A model generated the notes under the pieces. That model did no database searches. It saw only the letters and a list, made by a program, of their open reading frames with translations, and was not told where the DNA came from. The translations under genes were made by a program, and so were the position numbers. From NCBI GenBank assembly GCA_028023455.1, contig JAQFVV010012423.1, forward strand, positions 6,802,269-6,866,268: DNA of 64,000 nucleotides, given 5' to 3'. Source of the DNA: Epiperipatus broadwayi. Its lineage: Eukaryota > Onychophora > Udeonychophora > Euonychophora > Peripatidae. The number at the start of each line of letters is the position of its first letter. Position 1 is the first letter of the stretch. Below are positions 1 to 11,415 of the stretch, piece by piece.

Positions 1-670
1 CAAAATTTTGACAATTTTGATGTTTACATTTTGATTTTTAAAGTGAAAACAAATGTTTTAAAATACTTTAACATTACTTTGCCAATTTTACTGACATTTT
101 CCCAAGAAAAGTTTACAGAATAGCCTTTAGTATTTACAATTAACAAATTAATATAACAATATAAGAGCCTGCCTTCCAAGGTGCTGATTGATTGGTTGTT
201 ATTCTCAACACAAGAGTGTCTGTCAAAATTTTGACAATTCCAATGTTTCATTTCAATTTTTAAAGTGAAAATGAATGTTTTACAATCTTTTAATGTTATT
301 TTCCCTATATTAGACAATTCTGATATTTTCATTTTGATTTTTAAAGTGAAAAAAGTTTTAGAATCTTAACACTATTTTGCCAATTTTTCCAGTATTTTAT
401 CGAAAAAAGTTTACCAAATAACCTTTAGAATATTTTTATAACTAGCAAATTAATATAACAATAAGATAAGAGCCAGCCTTTCAAGGTGCTGATTGATTGT
501 TCCTTGTTCCCTAAGCAAGTGTTTGTTAAAATGTTGGCAGTTCCGATATCTTAGTTCTGATTTTTAAAGTGAAAACGGATGTTTTAGAATCTTTTAATGT
601 TATTTTGCTGATGTTGACAATTCTGATGTTTTTGTCTTGAATTTCAAAGTGAAAACGAATATTTTAGAAA
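1..670. repeat. Tandem satellite-like array, copy 1
   Basis: Five diverged copies of a unit of about 78 bases start near 5, 229, 309, 532 and 611. The shared core reads roughly GACAATTCYGAT, then TTTTTAAAGTGAAAA, then TTTTAGAATCTTTTAA. Two longer blocks (about 120-225 and 420-528) alternate with them and carry AGGTGCTGATTGATTG beside a CTCAACACAAGAGTG-like stretch, so the higher-order period is about 300 bases. The array continues past the left edge. The same family recurs in reverse complement at 51430-52190. No coding frame is conserved between copies, so the short ORFs here are repeat-derived. It could be a true satellite or the internal repeat of a transposon. Confidence 0.8.
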
Positions 671-3126
671 ATATTTGCAAAATATAAATTATTTTAGAAG
701 AATAATTCAGATTTTCGTAGAAAAAAATGTAGTTTACATGAAAGCAAATTGACAAAGAAATTATAATACTGCAATTTAAATGGCCTTCAGATAACATGGA
801 ATAGTGAAAATGAGAATTTAAGTTCTGAAAGTACCATATATCTTAACAAGATTAGCAATAAATTAGATGAGTTTATTGTATTTATAGTATTTTCTTATTT
901 AAATATATATATATGCAGCTTAAATTTGGGGGTGAATATTTTTCCCAATTTTTCAGGCTTAAAATCAGGAGCAGCTTACATTCGAATTAAAATGGTACTT
1001 ATTTTTACTTTTTACAAATTAATTTAAAAATAAACTTCGTGTTCTTCATTTATCACATTACAATATACATATTTTTAACTTTTCACAAAAAAATGTAAAA
1101 ATAAACCTTATGGATATTGATAGTTGGATTTCTACATTCAACGATTTTACAGTTTAGTTTAGGCATTTAAAAAAAGATGAATAAGATCCCTTTCTAGCTT
1201 TTCATTAGGACCTTTACTCAGTTTATCACCAATAATGAAAAACATAATAATAATTTTCATTTTAACTTTTTTATTTGTTGTTACAAAGTTGGTTCATTAT
1301 TTTTATTTGGATTGTTTTATTAGTTTTATTGTAATTTGTATTGACTAAGAAAAATTAACTATTTTTTCCTCGTGTTTTAAAGCCAAATAAGAAATTAAAA
1401 AATTTTAACAATAAATAATAAAACTTTAAACAAATGTCAATTTTACAAGTAATTTATACATTAATTTGTATTAGATACTATTCAAAATTAAAAAAAAACT
1501 TCAATTTATTGATGTTATCTTCCAGTGTGGTTTCATTAGCTGCGTGTAATGACTAAAAATATATACCTGATTATATCAGTATCAGAATATTTTTATTAAT
1601 GAAGATTACCAAAGCAAAAAAAAACTTTCATTCAGTATAGTAAGTAATCAAAACCATATTTGGTTCATGTACAATAACAAAGTGTATTAATATTAAATTT
1701 TAATGTATACATTAAATAAAATATATTACTCAATCAATTTTGTAAAAATATATATTAATCATAACTGTAAATTATTTTGAGAAGGTAAAAAAAAAAAAAA
1801 AAATGATTTGGTGTATTATGCAGTTAATAATCAACTTTATATGATAACATGTTATTACACATAAGTCAAAAATATTTAATTGCTCAATTTAAAATCAATA
1901 ATCACATATTTTCTGATATTCAAGATAATGGTCACATAATATTGGCAAAAAAAAAAATCATTTATTAAAAGTATAGCTATTAACTGTATATTTTTCTTTA
2001 TCAAATATTCATTGCATTTATGAAAAGTAAATAAATTTGTAAAGTGTTATTTTATAATAAAAACTTTGATAATAAAACATAAAGTGCATTAAAAAAAATG
2101 TTTAAACGTGCACTGTGCTAATTTTTTTTTAATTTTATTTATGGTTAATTTTTTTCTTTTATCTTCATGTTTTATTTTAATGAATCATGATTCAGGAAAT
2201 ATTCTCTTGCTAGATAAGATACAAAATGGTGAACCATCAATAAAAAAAAAAAATTTTTTTTTTTTTAAAATATACCTATTGAAGTGTTTTTATACAGTAT
2301 ATTTAACCACAGATTAATATTTTTTTAATTTTATGCTTAGTAAAATGTTTATTCATTCATTAACATATTTTTTCAATTTAAGCTAATTTTTAAATCAAAT
2401 TTTTATACAATTTAAATTTAAAATAATGAATTATATCTTCATCTTGATCAGTAAGACCAAATGATGCTCCAAAATGCATTGTAAATCAAAAATCTTGCAT
2501 AAAAAATAATTATAAAGGGTTTCTAGGGGAGAAAAAATAATTTAAATTCAAAATATATAAAAATTTGATCAAAAATATTTTAGTAATTATAATTTTAGAA
2601 AAAAAAAAAATGTTTTTTCATTAATGGACTGGTATTTTGCTTTTTACATAGTGAAAAAATATTTCCTGAACCATGTTTTTTTTGTTAAACTAAAATAAAG
2701 CACAAAAAAGTTAACAGCAATCTAAATTTTAAAATTAAAAAAAAATACAAGATAAATTTTAAACTTTATTTTTGATGTATTTTGTTTTATTATCAATTTT
2801 TATTTTTGCAATATCTAACCAATAAAATTTTCAATTTTACTTTTTAAATAAAGCGTCATCACTATTTATTTTATAAGTAATGTACAGTTGATTGCTGATT
2901 ACTGGAGTTTTAATAATGTAAATAATTAAATCTTTTCAGTTTTTATGAATATTGTAAAGATGTATATTTTTATGCTTCTGACAAAAGTCGCCATTATTGG
3001 AAATAAACGACAGCTTTTATTGATTTAAAAGAGAGTAAACAACTGATAATTTTCATTTAGTAAGTACACAAGGGAATGGTGCAAAGACTGTGCCAGTTAT
3101 AATTAAGATTGGTTTCTAGCAGAAAA
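671..3126. other. AT-rich stretch without recognised features
   Basis: Long A and T runs, for example near 1790 and 2250, and nothing that reads as coding, tRNA-like or terminal-repeat sequence. Probably intronic or intergenic filler. Confidence 0.6.
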
Positions 3127-3328
3127 GAGGACAATTCCACTGACTTCTATAGATTGCCTTCATACAGCGGAGAAGGCAAAGAGAATGTAACCCCCCCCCA
3201 AACATAATTGACTTCATACAATGGAAAGGGTTAATTCCAGATTAGCTTATACATATTGATTTCACACAATAGAGAAAAGATTAATTCCAGATTAGCTTCT
3301 ACATATTAGTTTCATACAGCGGACAAGG
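3127..3328. repeat. Minisatellite, four units of about 50 bases
   Basis: Units lie at 3127-3176, 3177-3228, 3229-3278 and 3279-3328. The last two are nearly identical; each has TTAATTCCAGATTAGCTT followed by a variant of TTTCATACAGCGGA. The second unit carries a C run and is the most diverged. A simple tandem repeat with no coding potential. Confidence 0.85.
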
Positions 3329-4270
3329 GGTTGGTATGAAAGTAATCTTTGATCATCAAAAGATAATTATTAAATATCTAATGTAAAATCATTTTTTTCT
3401 CTTATTTCCCTCAAAATAATTTACAATTATAATGAGCATATTTTACAATTATGCTCAACATTATTTTGCTGCAAGCAAAATAATATTCATAAAAACTTTA
3501 ATCAATATTAATTGGATGAATATATTTTAGCTAATGTACATATTTTAAAATTTAATATTAATACATGTTGATCAAAGTATGTTTTTATTACCACACTGAA
3601 TGAAACTGGCATTTTTTTGTAGTCATAAACAATAAAAAAAATTTTTGCTTTGGATATGTATGAAAACACCAATTGCCTAGCTAGGACATTAGGTGAAAAT
3701 CAGATCAAATACATTATTCATATTTTAATACTATAGCCAAAACCATAACATTGTATACTGTATAATAAATGTTACCATTTAAATAAAAATCGTTATCTTA
3801 TGACATCATCAATTTTGCAAAATGGTTGCCATTTTGATAAAAAAAATTTAAGTTTTGAATTTTTTTTTAATGATTTTTTTTTTGATTGTAAATCAAAATA
3901 ATGAGTATAAATTTATGACTATGGCAAATTCTCATATAAAGATCCATCACTAAGAGGGATAAATATGTATTTTTTTTTCATGAGAACTCATAATTGTTTA
4001 TTTTTTATGTGACTTTTGATTTGCAATGCATTTTGTGAAATCAATTGTTCTCGCTAATTGGGGTATATATATTTCAAATAATTTTTTATACAGCATACAT
4101 TTATTAAAAAACAAATATTAAATCATTTTTACAAAAAATAAATAATAAACAAATATATTAATTAACGTGAATTCATTCTTTTGTTTTTGCAATGTGAATA
4201 AAACTTATGTTGCACAATTACAAAAGACACTTTTGCACTAACAAATACATTTTTTTTTGGTTCTTTAGTA
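3329..4270. other. AT-rich stretch without recognised features
   Basis: Many homopolymer runs and a few short palindromic AT words. I see no gene or mobile-element end. Confidence 0.55.
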
Positions 4271-4462
4271 TTTTCCAACCAATGACGTATTACCCTGAAG
4301 CCATATCAGTCTGATCTTCTAATCTTTAAGATAACGTCTCCAAGTAATTTGCGGACAAATGCAATCGCTAAAATTTGTCCGCAGATCACGGGGACCTGGC
4401 ACGCTAAAGATAGCAAGATCAGACTGATATGGCTTCAGGGTAATACATCATCAGTTGGAAAA
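4271..4462. mobile_element. Foldback MITE-like element, about 190 bases
   Basis: The left arm at 4271-4318 begins TTTTCCAACC and contains ACCCTGAAGCCATATCAGTC. The right arm at 4415-4462 is its reverse complement with few mismatches, so the arms pair over about 48 bases. The centre holds a second inverted repeat, GCGGACAAAT against ATTTGTCCGC (about 4351-4383). The length and nested palindromes fit a non-autonomous DNA transposon. I could not define the target duplication because both flanks are A/T runs, so the superfamily is open. The CpGs and close match of the arms suggest it is fairly young. Confidence 0.7.
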
Positions 4463-4587
4463 AAATAATAAAAAAAATGTACATGCATGCGTCAAAATAA
4501 TTTAGAAATTAAAAGTAATTAAGTGCAAGTTTGACTTAGAAATTGAAAGTAATTATCTGTAAATTTTATAATTGCAGAAATATGTAC

Positions 4588-5440
4588 AAAATTTTTTTTG
4601 TAAATTTAAAATAAATAGACAAATAAAGTACACTTTTCACGATTTAATACGAATCTGGCATTATTAATGGCGACGTGGACAATAACTTAAAACGTACTCT
4701 ATATTACGAATATAAAAAACCAACAATTTGAAAAGGTGTCTCATTTTTTGACTGAAAATTATAAAAGTCAGCGTGTAGCGCTGGAATGGGCGAGGGGCCT
4801 TCGATGTCTTTGATATGCCAAAGGCATGGCCAATATATGCTCTAGTGTAAAAAACCTATTATGCTCAATTATAAAATATAGTGCATAGCACTGGAATTGG
4901 CGGGGGGGCTCCGACGTCTTTGACGTGCCGAAGGCACAACCATATATGCTGTAGTCTACAAATTTTTTTTTTGTAAATTTAAAATAAATAGACAAATAAA
5001 GTACACTTTTCACGATTTAATACGAATCTGGCATTATTAAGCGACGTGGACAATAACTTAAAACGTACTCTATATTACGAATTTTTATAACAAAAAAAAA
5101 AAATCAAAAAAATACTCTTGCATGAAAAATTATCTTATCTTTACAACATTTCCGATGGGATTTAACTCAATTATTCATGTTAAAAATATAAAAAACCAAC
5201 AATTTGAAAAGGTGTCTCATTTTCTGACTGAAAATTATAAGTCAGCGCATAGCGCTGGAATGGGCGGGGGGCCTTCGATGTCTTTGACGTGCCAAAGGCA
5301 TGGTCAATATATGCTCTAGTGTAAAAAACCTATTATGCTCAATTATAAAATATAGTGCATAGCGCTGGAATTGGCGGGGTGGGGGCTCCGACGTCTTTGA
5401 TGTGCTGAAGGCACAGCCAATATATGCTCTAGTCTAAAAA
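4588..5440. repeat. Tandem duplication holding four GC-rich hairpin units
   Basis: Copy A (about 4588-4960) and copy B (about 4961-5440) share a long near-identical run including AAATAAATAGACAAATAAAG and AACTTAAAACGTACTC. Copy B carries about 100 extra bases (roughly 5080-5190) between points that are joined in copy A. Each copy ends in two GC-rich units of about 80 bases: 4767-4845 and 4878-4955 in A, 5241-5319 and 5354-5433 in B. Each unit has a variant of TAGCGCTGGAATTGGCGGGG, a CGACGTCTTTGACGT-type palindrome, then GTGCCGAAGGCAC and ATATATGCTCTAG. Short ORFs on both strands follow the repeat and show no family resemblance. Function unknown. Confidence 0.8.
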
Positions 5441-7639
5441 AACCTATATTATGATTTACAAAACCATCGACAATGCCAGATATTGTATTACTCTCATATC
5501 TGTAATTTTTATAATTGCGGATGAATTTACAAAAAAAAATTTTCTGTATAATTCAGAAATTAAAAATAAAATTAATTAATTGTACTTTTTATAATTGCAG
5601 AAGAATTTACAAAATAATATACATCAAAATGACATTATTTATTAGAAACAAAAATGAAAATTATTTAACAAATAGTGTTCACTGCAGTGGACAGGTAGCA
5701 AAATCACAAAAGACAAATGTCAAAATTTCCCAAAGCTCTCTCCGATTTTTAAATCTCGTGGATCAAAAAAATCCAAAAATGGACTCTCCCATGGATTAAT
5801 CATGTCAGTGTCTTGGTTGCCATGACAAGGTTGTCATGTTATCATCAGCGATGTCTACCGGAAGAAAAATCAGTAAATGTAAAACGTCATCAGTTGAATA
5901 ATACTGAAGTACCTCTTTTTTTGATCACTCATAGCTATTGATATTTAATTCTTTAGTTAGAATTGAAATCTAATTGCTTTAGTAATAGTTAAATGACTCA
6001 TCTTTTTGAATATAAGTTTATACTATCATGTGATTAAAAGATTCTCGCTACCGAGATAAACTTATCACAAGCAAAATCAATGACAGGTTCCAACAAAATT
6101 CTCAATTGTCTTTGTAGACCAGAAACAAATAAATTTCCTAATTCTATAATGTTATTTTCAATAACAAATTAAATATTAAAAGGAAACAATGTAATTACTT
6201 TTCTATTTGTAATATGCTTTTTTTAAAAAAAATTGAACCTATCTTCAAGCTATTTAAAATTTCTAATTGTCTCCAAAGTCCAGAATAATGAAATTATGAT
6301 TCTATGCTAAACTTATTTTTAATAACAAAAAAATAGATAAATTTTATAAAATATCAAGCTCTAATGACAGATTGCTAAATTATTAATCAATAAAAATTAA
6401 AAGAAAAAAATATCTGATTAGAAGTTAATATCCATAGCTTTTATAAATAAGTTATACATGCTTCCAAACTTTATGAAATTCTCAATTTTCTATACAGCAA
6501 TTTCCAAAAGTAAAATATACTAGATTAAAAATTAATTTGAAAAATTGTAAAATGTACTTACAGATTTAACATCTCTGCAAGAGTACACCAGTCATTTGAT
6601 GTAACATAATGTGGGAAAACTATATTTTTAGTATCTATTTGAAAAAGTCAGCCAAAATTAAATTGTTGATTCTACATTAAAAGTTTGATTTCTTTTTAAA
6701 AGACAAGTTTTAATGTTCACACAAAATTATATAAATCTAATGCGATGTAAAAATGTTCTCAGAATATATTTATTTCCTCCTTTAAAAAAAAACTGAATTA
6801 TTAAAATGTTATGTCAATTTATTTTTAATCTGTTCAAAATATAAAATCAAAAAATTCAAATTCTAAATTAATTACTTTTTTTTTTTTCTTGTTGTAAATT
6901 AATTACTTATTTCCAAAATATAACAGAAAAACAATTTTCATGAAATGGTTATTTATAACATTGATCAGTTTTTGAAAAAGTCTTTCAAAGATTCTTCACT
7001 TTTATTATGAATTTTTTAACACTTAGTAATGCAAAATTTCAAACAAATAAAAATAGGGAAAAGATTTAATTCTATTTTTTTTATTTAATTATTTTTTTAA
7101 TGCAATGTAGATATTGCTAATAAATACCTTTTAAGTATTTCTCTTTTTCTAATACTTTTATGTTATAAAAATATGGCACAACTTTTATTACAGTGCAGTA
7201 CTATGTAAGTAATGAATTTAATTTTTTTAATTATTTTTTTAAGGAATAATTTGCTAATAAGTTATATTTAAGTTATACTAAAACATTATACTTAATTTTG
7301 AAACATTTTCCATTTTATCAATAGAATTACAGGTTTCTGTTAAATAGCTGCTCATTTCCAAAAAATTAACAAATCTGTAATGGGATTTAAACCTAAGTTT
7401 TTAAATTACTGGAGTTTACATGTATATATAAAATATCATTTCTAAAATAAAGTGCATCTTCTCTAATGATCATATTTACTAAAAATACAGAAATTGTATG
7501 AGTGGATAACTGAAGGAAGCTTGAAACTATGTGTTCAAATCCCCAATATTAAATCTAAAATCGAAGTTAGTTAATTATACTTGTATTTAGATATTAGAAA
7601 TTGTATTAATAATTTTTATTAATCATTCATTAGATTTAA
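5441..7639. other. AT-rich stretch without recognised genes
   Basis: Words like TTTTATAATTGCAG at about 5506 and 5588 repeat one at about 4564, so the edge of the neighbouring duplication may reach here. Otherwise only AT-rich sequence; the ORF at 5515-5799 has no recognisable domain. Confidence 0.5.
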
Positions 7640-8560
7640 GATTATCCAATAATGAATAATATTTCTTAAGCATAATTTTCACTACACCACTCTCATTGCA
7701 AAGTGGGGACTAGTTTCTATCCGCTTTTAACATCTTGTGGAGGGATGTAATCATAAACATATGATCAAAGACAATTGAAAAAGATCTATGATCCCCAAGA
7801 TATATACTTCATGCTGAATGAACGATTTGTCTGTTGACCCAGACCACAATCTCTTACACATATCTTTCTCACTGTTCAGTATATATATATAGTACATTAC
7901 TAGTTTATTTGATATGTCAAATGTGCTGCCCTCACAACTTTGACACAAATCACTTAATGAAAGTATAATAAACTGTAATAATTTTCTATCTATATATATA
8001 TTGAACAATGATAAAGATATGACTAAGAGATTGTGGTTTGGGTCAATTAATGAGTGCTGATTCAATACGAAATGTATACTTTGAGGATCATAGTCTTTGG
8101 TCATATTTTATGATTACATTCCTCCATAGAGTATTAAAAATGAATAGAAACCAATCCCTATCTTGCATGAGTGGTATAGTGAAAATTACACTACAGAAAT
8201 ATTATTCATTATTCGATAATCTCTAGTCTAATGAATGACAAAAAAATATTAATATACTTTCATTAAATATTGTGTCAAAGTTGTGAAGGCCGCACATTTG
8301 ACACTTATCAAATAAACTGTAGTAATTTGTTTATATATACACACACATTGAACAATGATAAAGATATGTGTAAGAGATTGTGGTTTGGGACAACTGATGA
8401 GTGCTGGTTCAGCATGAAATGTGTATCTTGGGAATCGTACCCTTTTTTCCCAAGTCTTTGGTTATATGTTTATGATTACATAGTTCCACAAAGTGTTAAA
8501 ATCAAATAGAAATCAGTCTCTACCTTGCATGAGAGTGGTACAATGAAAATTACACTACAG
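7640..8560. repeat. Three-copy repeat: one inverted, two direct copies
   Basis: A repeat of about 250-330 bases occurs on the minus strand at about 7640-7975 and on the plus strand at about 7976-8222 and 8250-8560. Shared words include TTGTGTCAAAGTTGTGA, GTAAGAGATTGTGGT, CTTTGGTCATAT and GAAAATTACACTACAG. The first two copies are head to head, giving an imperfect palindrome centred near 7975. The short ORFs at 7751-8104 (minus), 8038-8226 and 8270-8509 are translations of the repeat. It may be a foldback transposon or an inverted duplication. The third copy is split by the insertion at 8565-9125 and resumes at 9126. Confidence 0.75.
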
Positions 8561-8564
8561 AAAA

Positions 8565-9125
8565 TACCAGTATTACAATTAATATATTTATTATTCACAA
8601 CTATATACAATAAATTATACAGTATACATACAATAACAATAGTTATACTGGAACTATTGAATCCGAGTCATGGTTCTACTGCTTCCAGCTACACTTGATA
8701 GATTGCCTCATGGGTGACTATTCTGGCTGTACAAGATAGCTTGCCTCGAGTCAACAGTAGTCTTAGCAGCATCCGGTCCCTCTGTGGACTTGCCTAGCTG
8801 CGTAGACAAATAGCGGATTGCTATTAATGGGAATGATGACTGCTATTCAGGTTAGCAGAACTTCCCTGGGGGAATGTATACAATCTTTTCAGGTTAGACA
8901 GACCTTCTTCCCTGATTCTCATAAAAGGCTGACTATTTATAGCCAGATCCCTGATCTTACTGAAAACACTCGGATTCAGCAAGCATCGTTGCTTATTGGC
9001 CTGTAATAATCATTGGCTATGTTTTAGGCATACTTCAGCCTATTGGTCTGTGGCAAACAATGCTTAATACAATCAGAGAAGGAATCTGGAATAGTCCACT
9101 TCTGAGAGAAGGGAGGACTATAACA
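8565..9125 (-). mobile_element. Solo LTR-like insertion (minus orientation)
   Basis: This 561-base, relatively GC-rich block interrupts the third copy of the local repeat. Read on the minus strand it begins TGTTATAGTCCTCCC and ends near AATACTGGTA. Flanks are GAAAA (8560-8564) and GAAAT (9126-9130), a one-mismatch 5-base duplication. The second repeat copy (about 8190-8211) shows the uninterrupted site, ACACTACAGAAATATTATTC. A strong TATA box, CTATAAATAGTC on the minus strand, lies at 8931-8942, and AATAAA-type signals lie downstream near 8583-8595, the usual U3-R order. No internal region or partner LTR is seen, so it is probably a recombined solo LTR. The ORF at 8818-9006 is incidental. Confidence 0.65.
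8931..8942 (-). promoter_or_regulatory. TATA box in LTR-like block
   Basis: The minus strand reads CTATAAATAGTC, a near-consensus core promoter element within the LTR-like insertion. Confidence 0.5.
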
Positions 9126-9130
9126 GAAAT

Positions 9131-10600
9131 ATTATTCATTATTCAGAAATTAGTTTTTTATAAAGCTTATGTTGACTTTTAAATAATAATAATATATATA
9201 TATATGAAATTATGTCTTGTAATCAGCAATTTTAAACCTAGGCCAAAATATAATCAATACAATAACATTATGTATACAATACATAATTGATACTAAAGTA
9301 TTAATCCAGACACCAATTCTCATTAAAAAGGAACTTAAAAGTTTAGAATCTCATATTAAAATTCATAATAATGATTATTGTTAGACATTTCAAAACTATG
9401 ACTTTGTTTTTATTGTACCAAAATTATCTTCTAAAGTCTATGTAGATTCATGACAAGAAGTAATCATTTAAATGTCAATAAATGATTATTTCTTTCCTTA
9501 ATATAATTTAATATAAGCTAAGAAAATAAATCAATTACTAAAAATAAACTGAAGAGTTCCATAAGAAATAAGAAATAAATAAAAAACAATTTTATAAAAC
9601 AACTATTAAATTTAAACAATTTAAGCATCTAAACTTTTTAAGTTCTTTAAAATGAACATTGACATCTGGACTAATCCTTAAGTATCTATAATTTATAATA
9701 TAAAATTTGGTAAATTGCCAGATAGGTATAAATCTTATGTAAACAGAATAGCATTCAAAAAAGAAATTTGAGACTCAGTATAATCCTTGGATTTAAACAT
9801 TAATTGCATATTGCTAAAAAAAAAAAAAAACAACAGCATCATAATAGTGAAAAATCTTTTCTATTAATTTTATTAGCTATTGAATATATCTTTGCAATAT
9901 ATGCAATATGCCATAATAAAATTTTTGAAATATACTTATAGTGGTAAAAAAAGTTTATTTAATTTTTATAAATAGATAATAAAAGTTTGATTCTCTTTTC
10001 GATGTTTTTTCCAAATGCCATTTTAGAAAAAAATCATTATGCATTAGAAATTTGGCAAACTAAAAAAAATAAAGTTGGTTTTACAAAACTGAGTAAACCC
10101 TAATCATCCATTATTTTATCATTTCAGTACTTACTATTTAAAAATTTAAGTCAGATAAGACCATACTGAATAAAAAAAATCAATAATTCTTACAGGATTG
10201 AAAGTATTTCAATTTTGAACTTATAAGGAACGAATAAATCCAACTTGTTAAATTATCAAGTAGATATTCTCAAAGTCTCAAATCAACAATCCAAATTATA
10301 AGAGAGAAAAGGCAGTGCAAAACCTCATGCCAAATGCCTAACTTTCCCCCCAAAAAAATTGGACTAGAGATGATAACAAATTTAAGCAATGTCTTTTAAA
10401 AATAGATTATAAACTATCTTTAAAAATTTAAATTATTCATATAAACAATACTTTTGATTACCTTTCTCATGCATGGAAAAAAACTTCACATGACTGCAAT
10501 CCTAAAATTATCATATGCTCTTCATAGAGCAAAGAATATAAGAAGTCCTCTTGAAAATAGCCACAATTCATTTATTAAACCAAAAATCAAAATTTTAGAT
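9131..10600. other. AT-rich stretch without recognised features
   Basis: The start (about 9131-9150) finishes the interrupted third repeat copy. The rest is low-complexity AT-rich sequence with no frame or element end I recognise. Confidence 0.5.
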
Positions 10601-10639
10601 CTGAGAGATTGATAAGAAATATTCCAAGTAGTGTCACAG

Positions 10640-10860
10640 GAAAGTCAATATTGTGCCAGTCAAAACATGCTTATCCATCTAACACGAGCTGGAACTCACA
10701 AAATGTACTTCAAACCCAGTCAAGCCCGTGATTTAGGTCAGGGACCAGCCTGGATTCGAACCCACTCTCCAAGCACCAGATCTAACACCCAATGGATAAC
10801 ATAACAATGGTAGCACACGAGATTTAATTCTTCATCCGGCCCACTAGCAAATCGGAGAAA
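10640..10860 (-). mobile_element. tRNA-derived SINE-like sequence
   Basis: On the minus strand a perfect RNA polymerase III B box, GGGTTCGAATCC, lies at 10752-10763. It is preceded by GGTGCTTGGAGAGT and, about 50 bases upstream, by a degraded A-box region. The body after the B box is more GC-rich than the surroundings and runs toward about 10640. I could not define a target-site duplication or tail. A degraded tRNA pseudogene is the alternative. Confidence 0.5.
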
Positions 10861-10961
10861 ACAATAAGACTCATGGACTTAAACATATATATAAACAACT
10901 TAAATACTAGACATTCCACAGATAAAATCTAACATATTTAAATAATAGGGGTTTTACTAAT

Positions 10962-11415
10962 GAAATAGTTATGGGCAATTAGTGAATTGGATTGATTTAA
11001 TAATGAGACAGAAACTGATATATGATGAATTAAAATATATTTATTGACAATTGTTGTTGGCAAATGCACACAGGCATTTCATTTATAAAGTAACATTCTC
11101 TAGACTATTTGAACAATAATTGATGTTGGCAAATAGGTTTGTGGCTATGATTCAATGGAGCCAAATATCCTGCTATACAACTAATCACTACATTAACTTA
11201 TTTGTTATGTCCTTTTATAATCAGTTCGAGTGGCTCTTTTACGTAAAATCAAACCAAGTCTGGAGTGAACCTTAATACATCTTAATTATAATAAATTTAT
11301 TTTAACTATGGGCTTTTAAAGCGTCCCAGATAGCTTTAGATCAAACGGGTTTTCAAGAATGCTTCGGATCAACGCCGAAGACTGCATATTAGGGAGGGAG
11401 AGTTGGCTATAACGA
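10962..11415 (-). mobile_element. 454-base block bracketed by a 10-base direct repeat
   Basis: TTTTACTAAT occurs perfectly at 10952-10961 and 11416-11425. The ends inside it are weakly inverted: GTTATGGGCAA on the left against GTTATAGCCAA read inward on the minus strand from the right. A minus-strand TATA-like TTATAAAAGG sits at 11211-11220 and an AATAAA signal on the minus strand near 11040. This could be a solo LTR whose terminal TG has decayed, or a small DNA element with a long duplication. The class is not settled. Confidence 0.4.

Noticed and set aside
4768-5319. ORFs on both strands (81 and 65 residues) over the GC-rich units
   Set aside because: Opposite-strand overlapping frames created by tandem repeats; substitutions do not follow codon positions.
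7751-8104. 117-residue minus-strand ORF
   Set aside because: It spans the inverted repeat junction and is the translation of repeat copies; no family resemblance.
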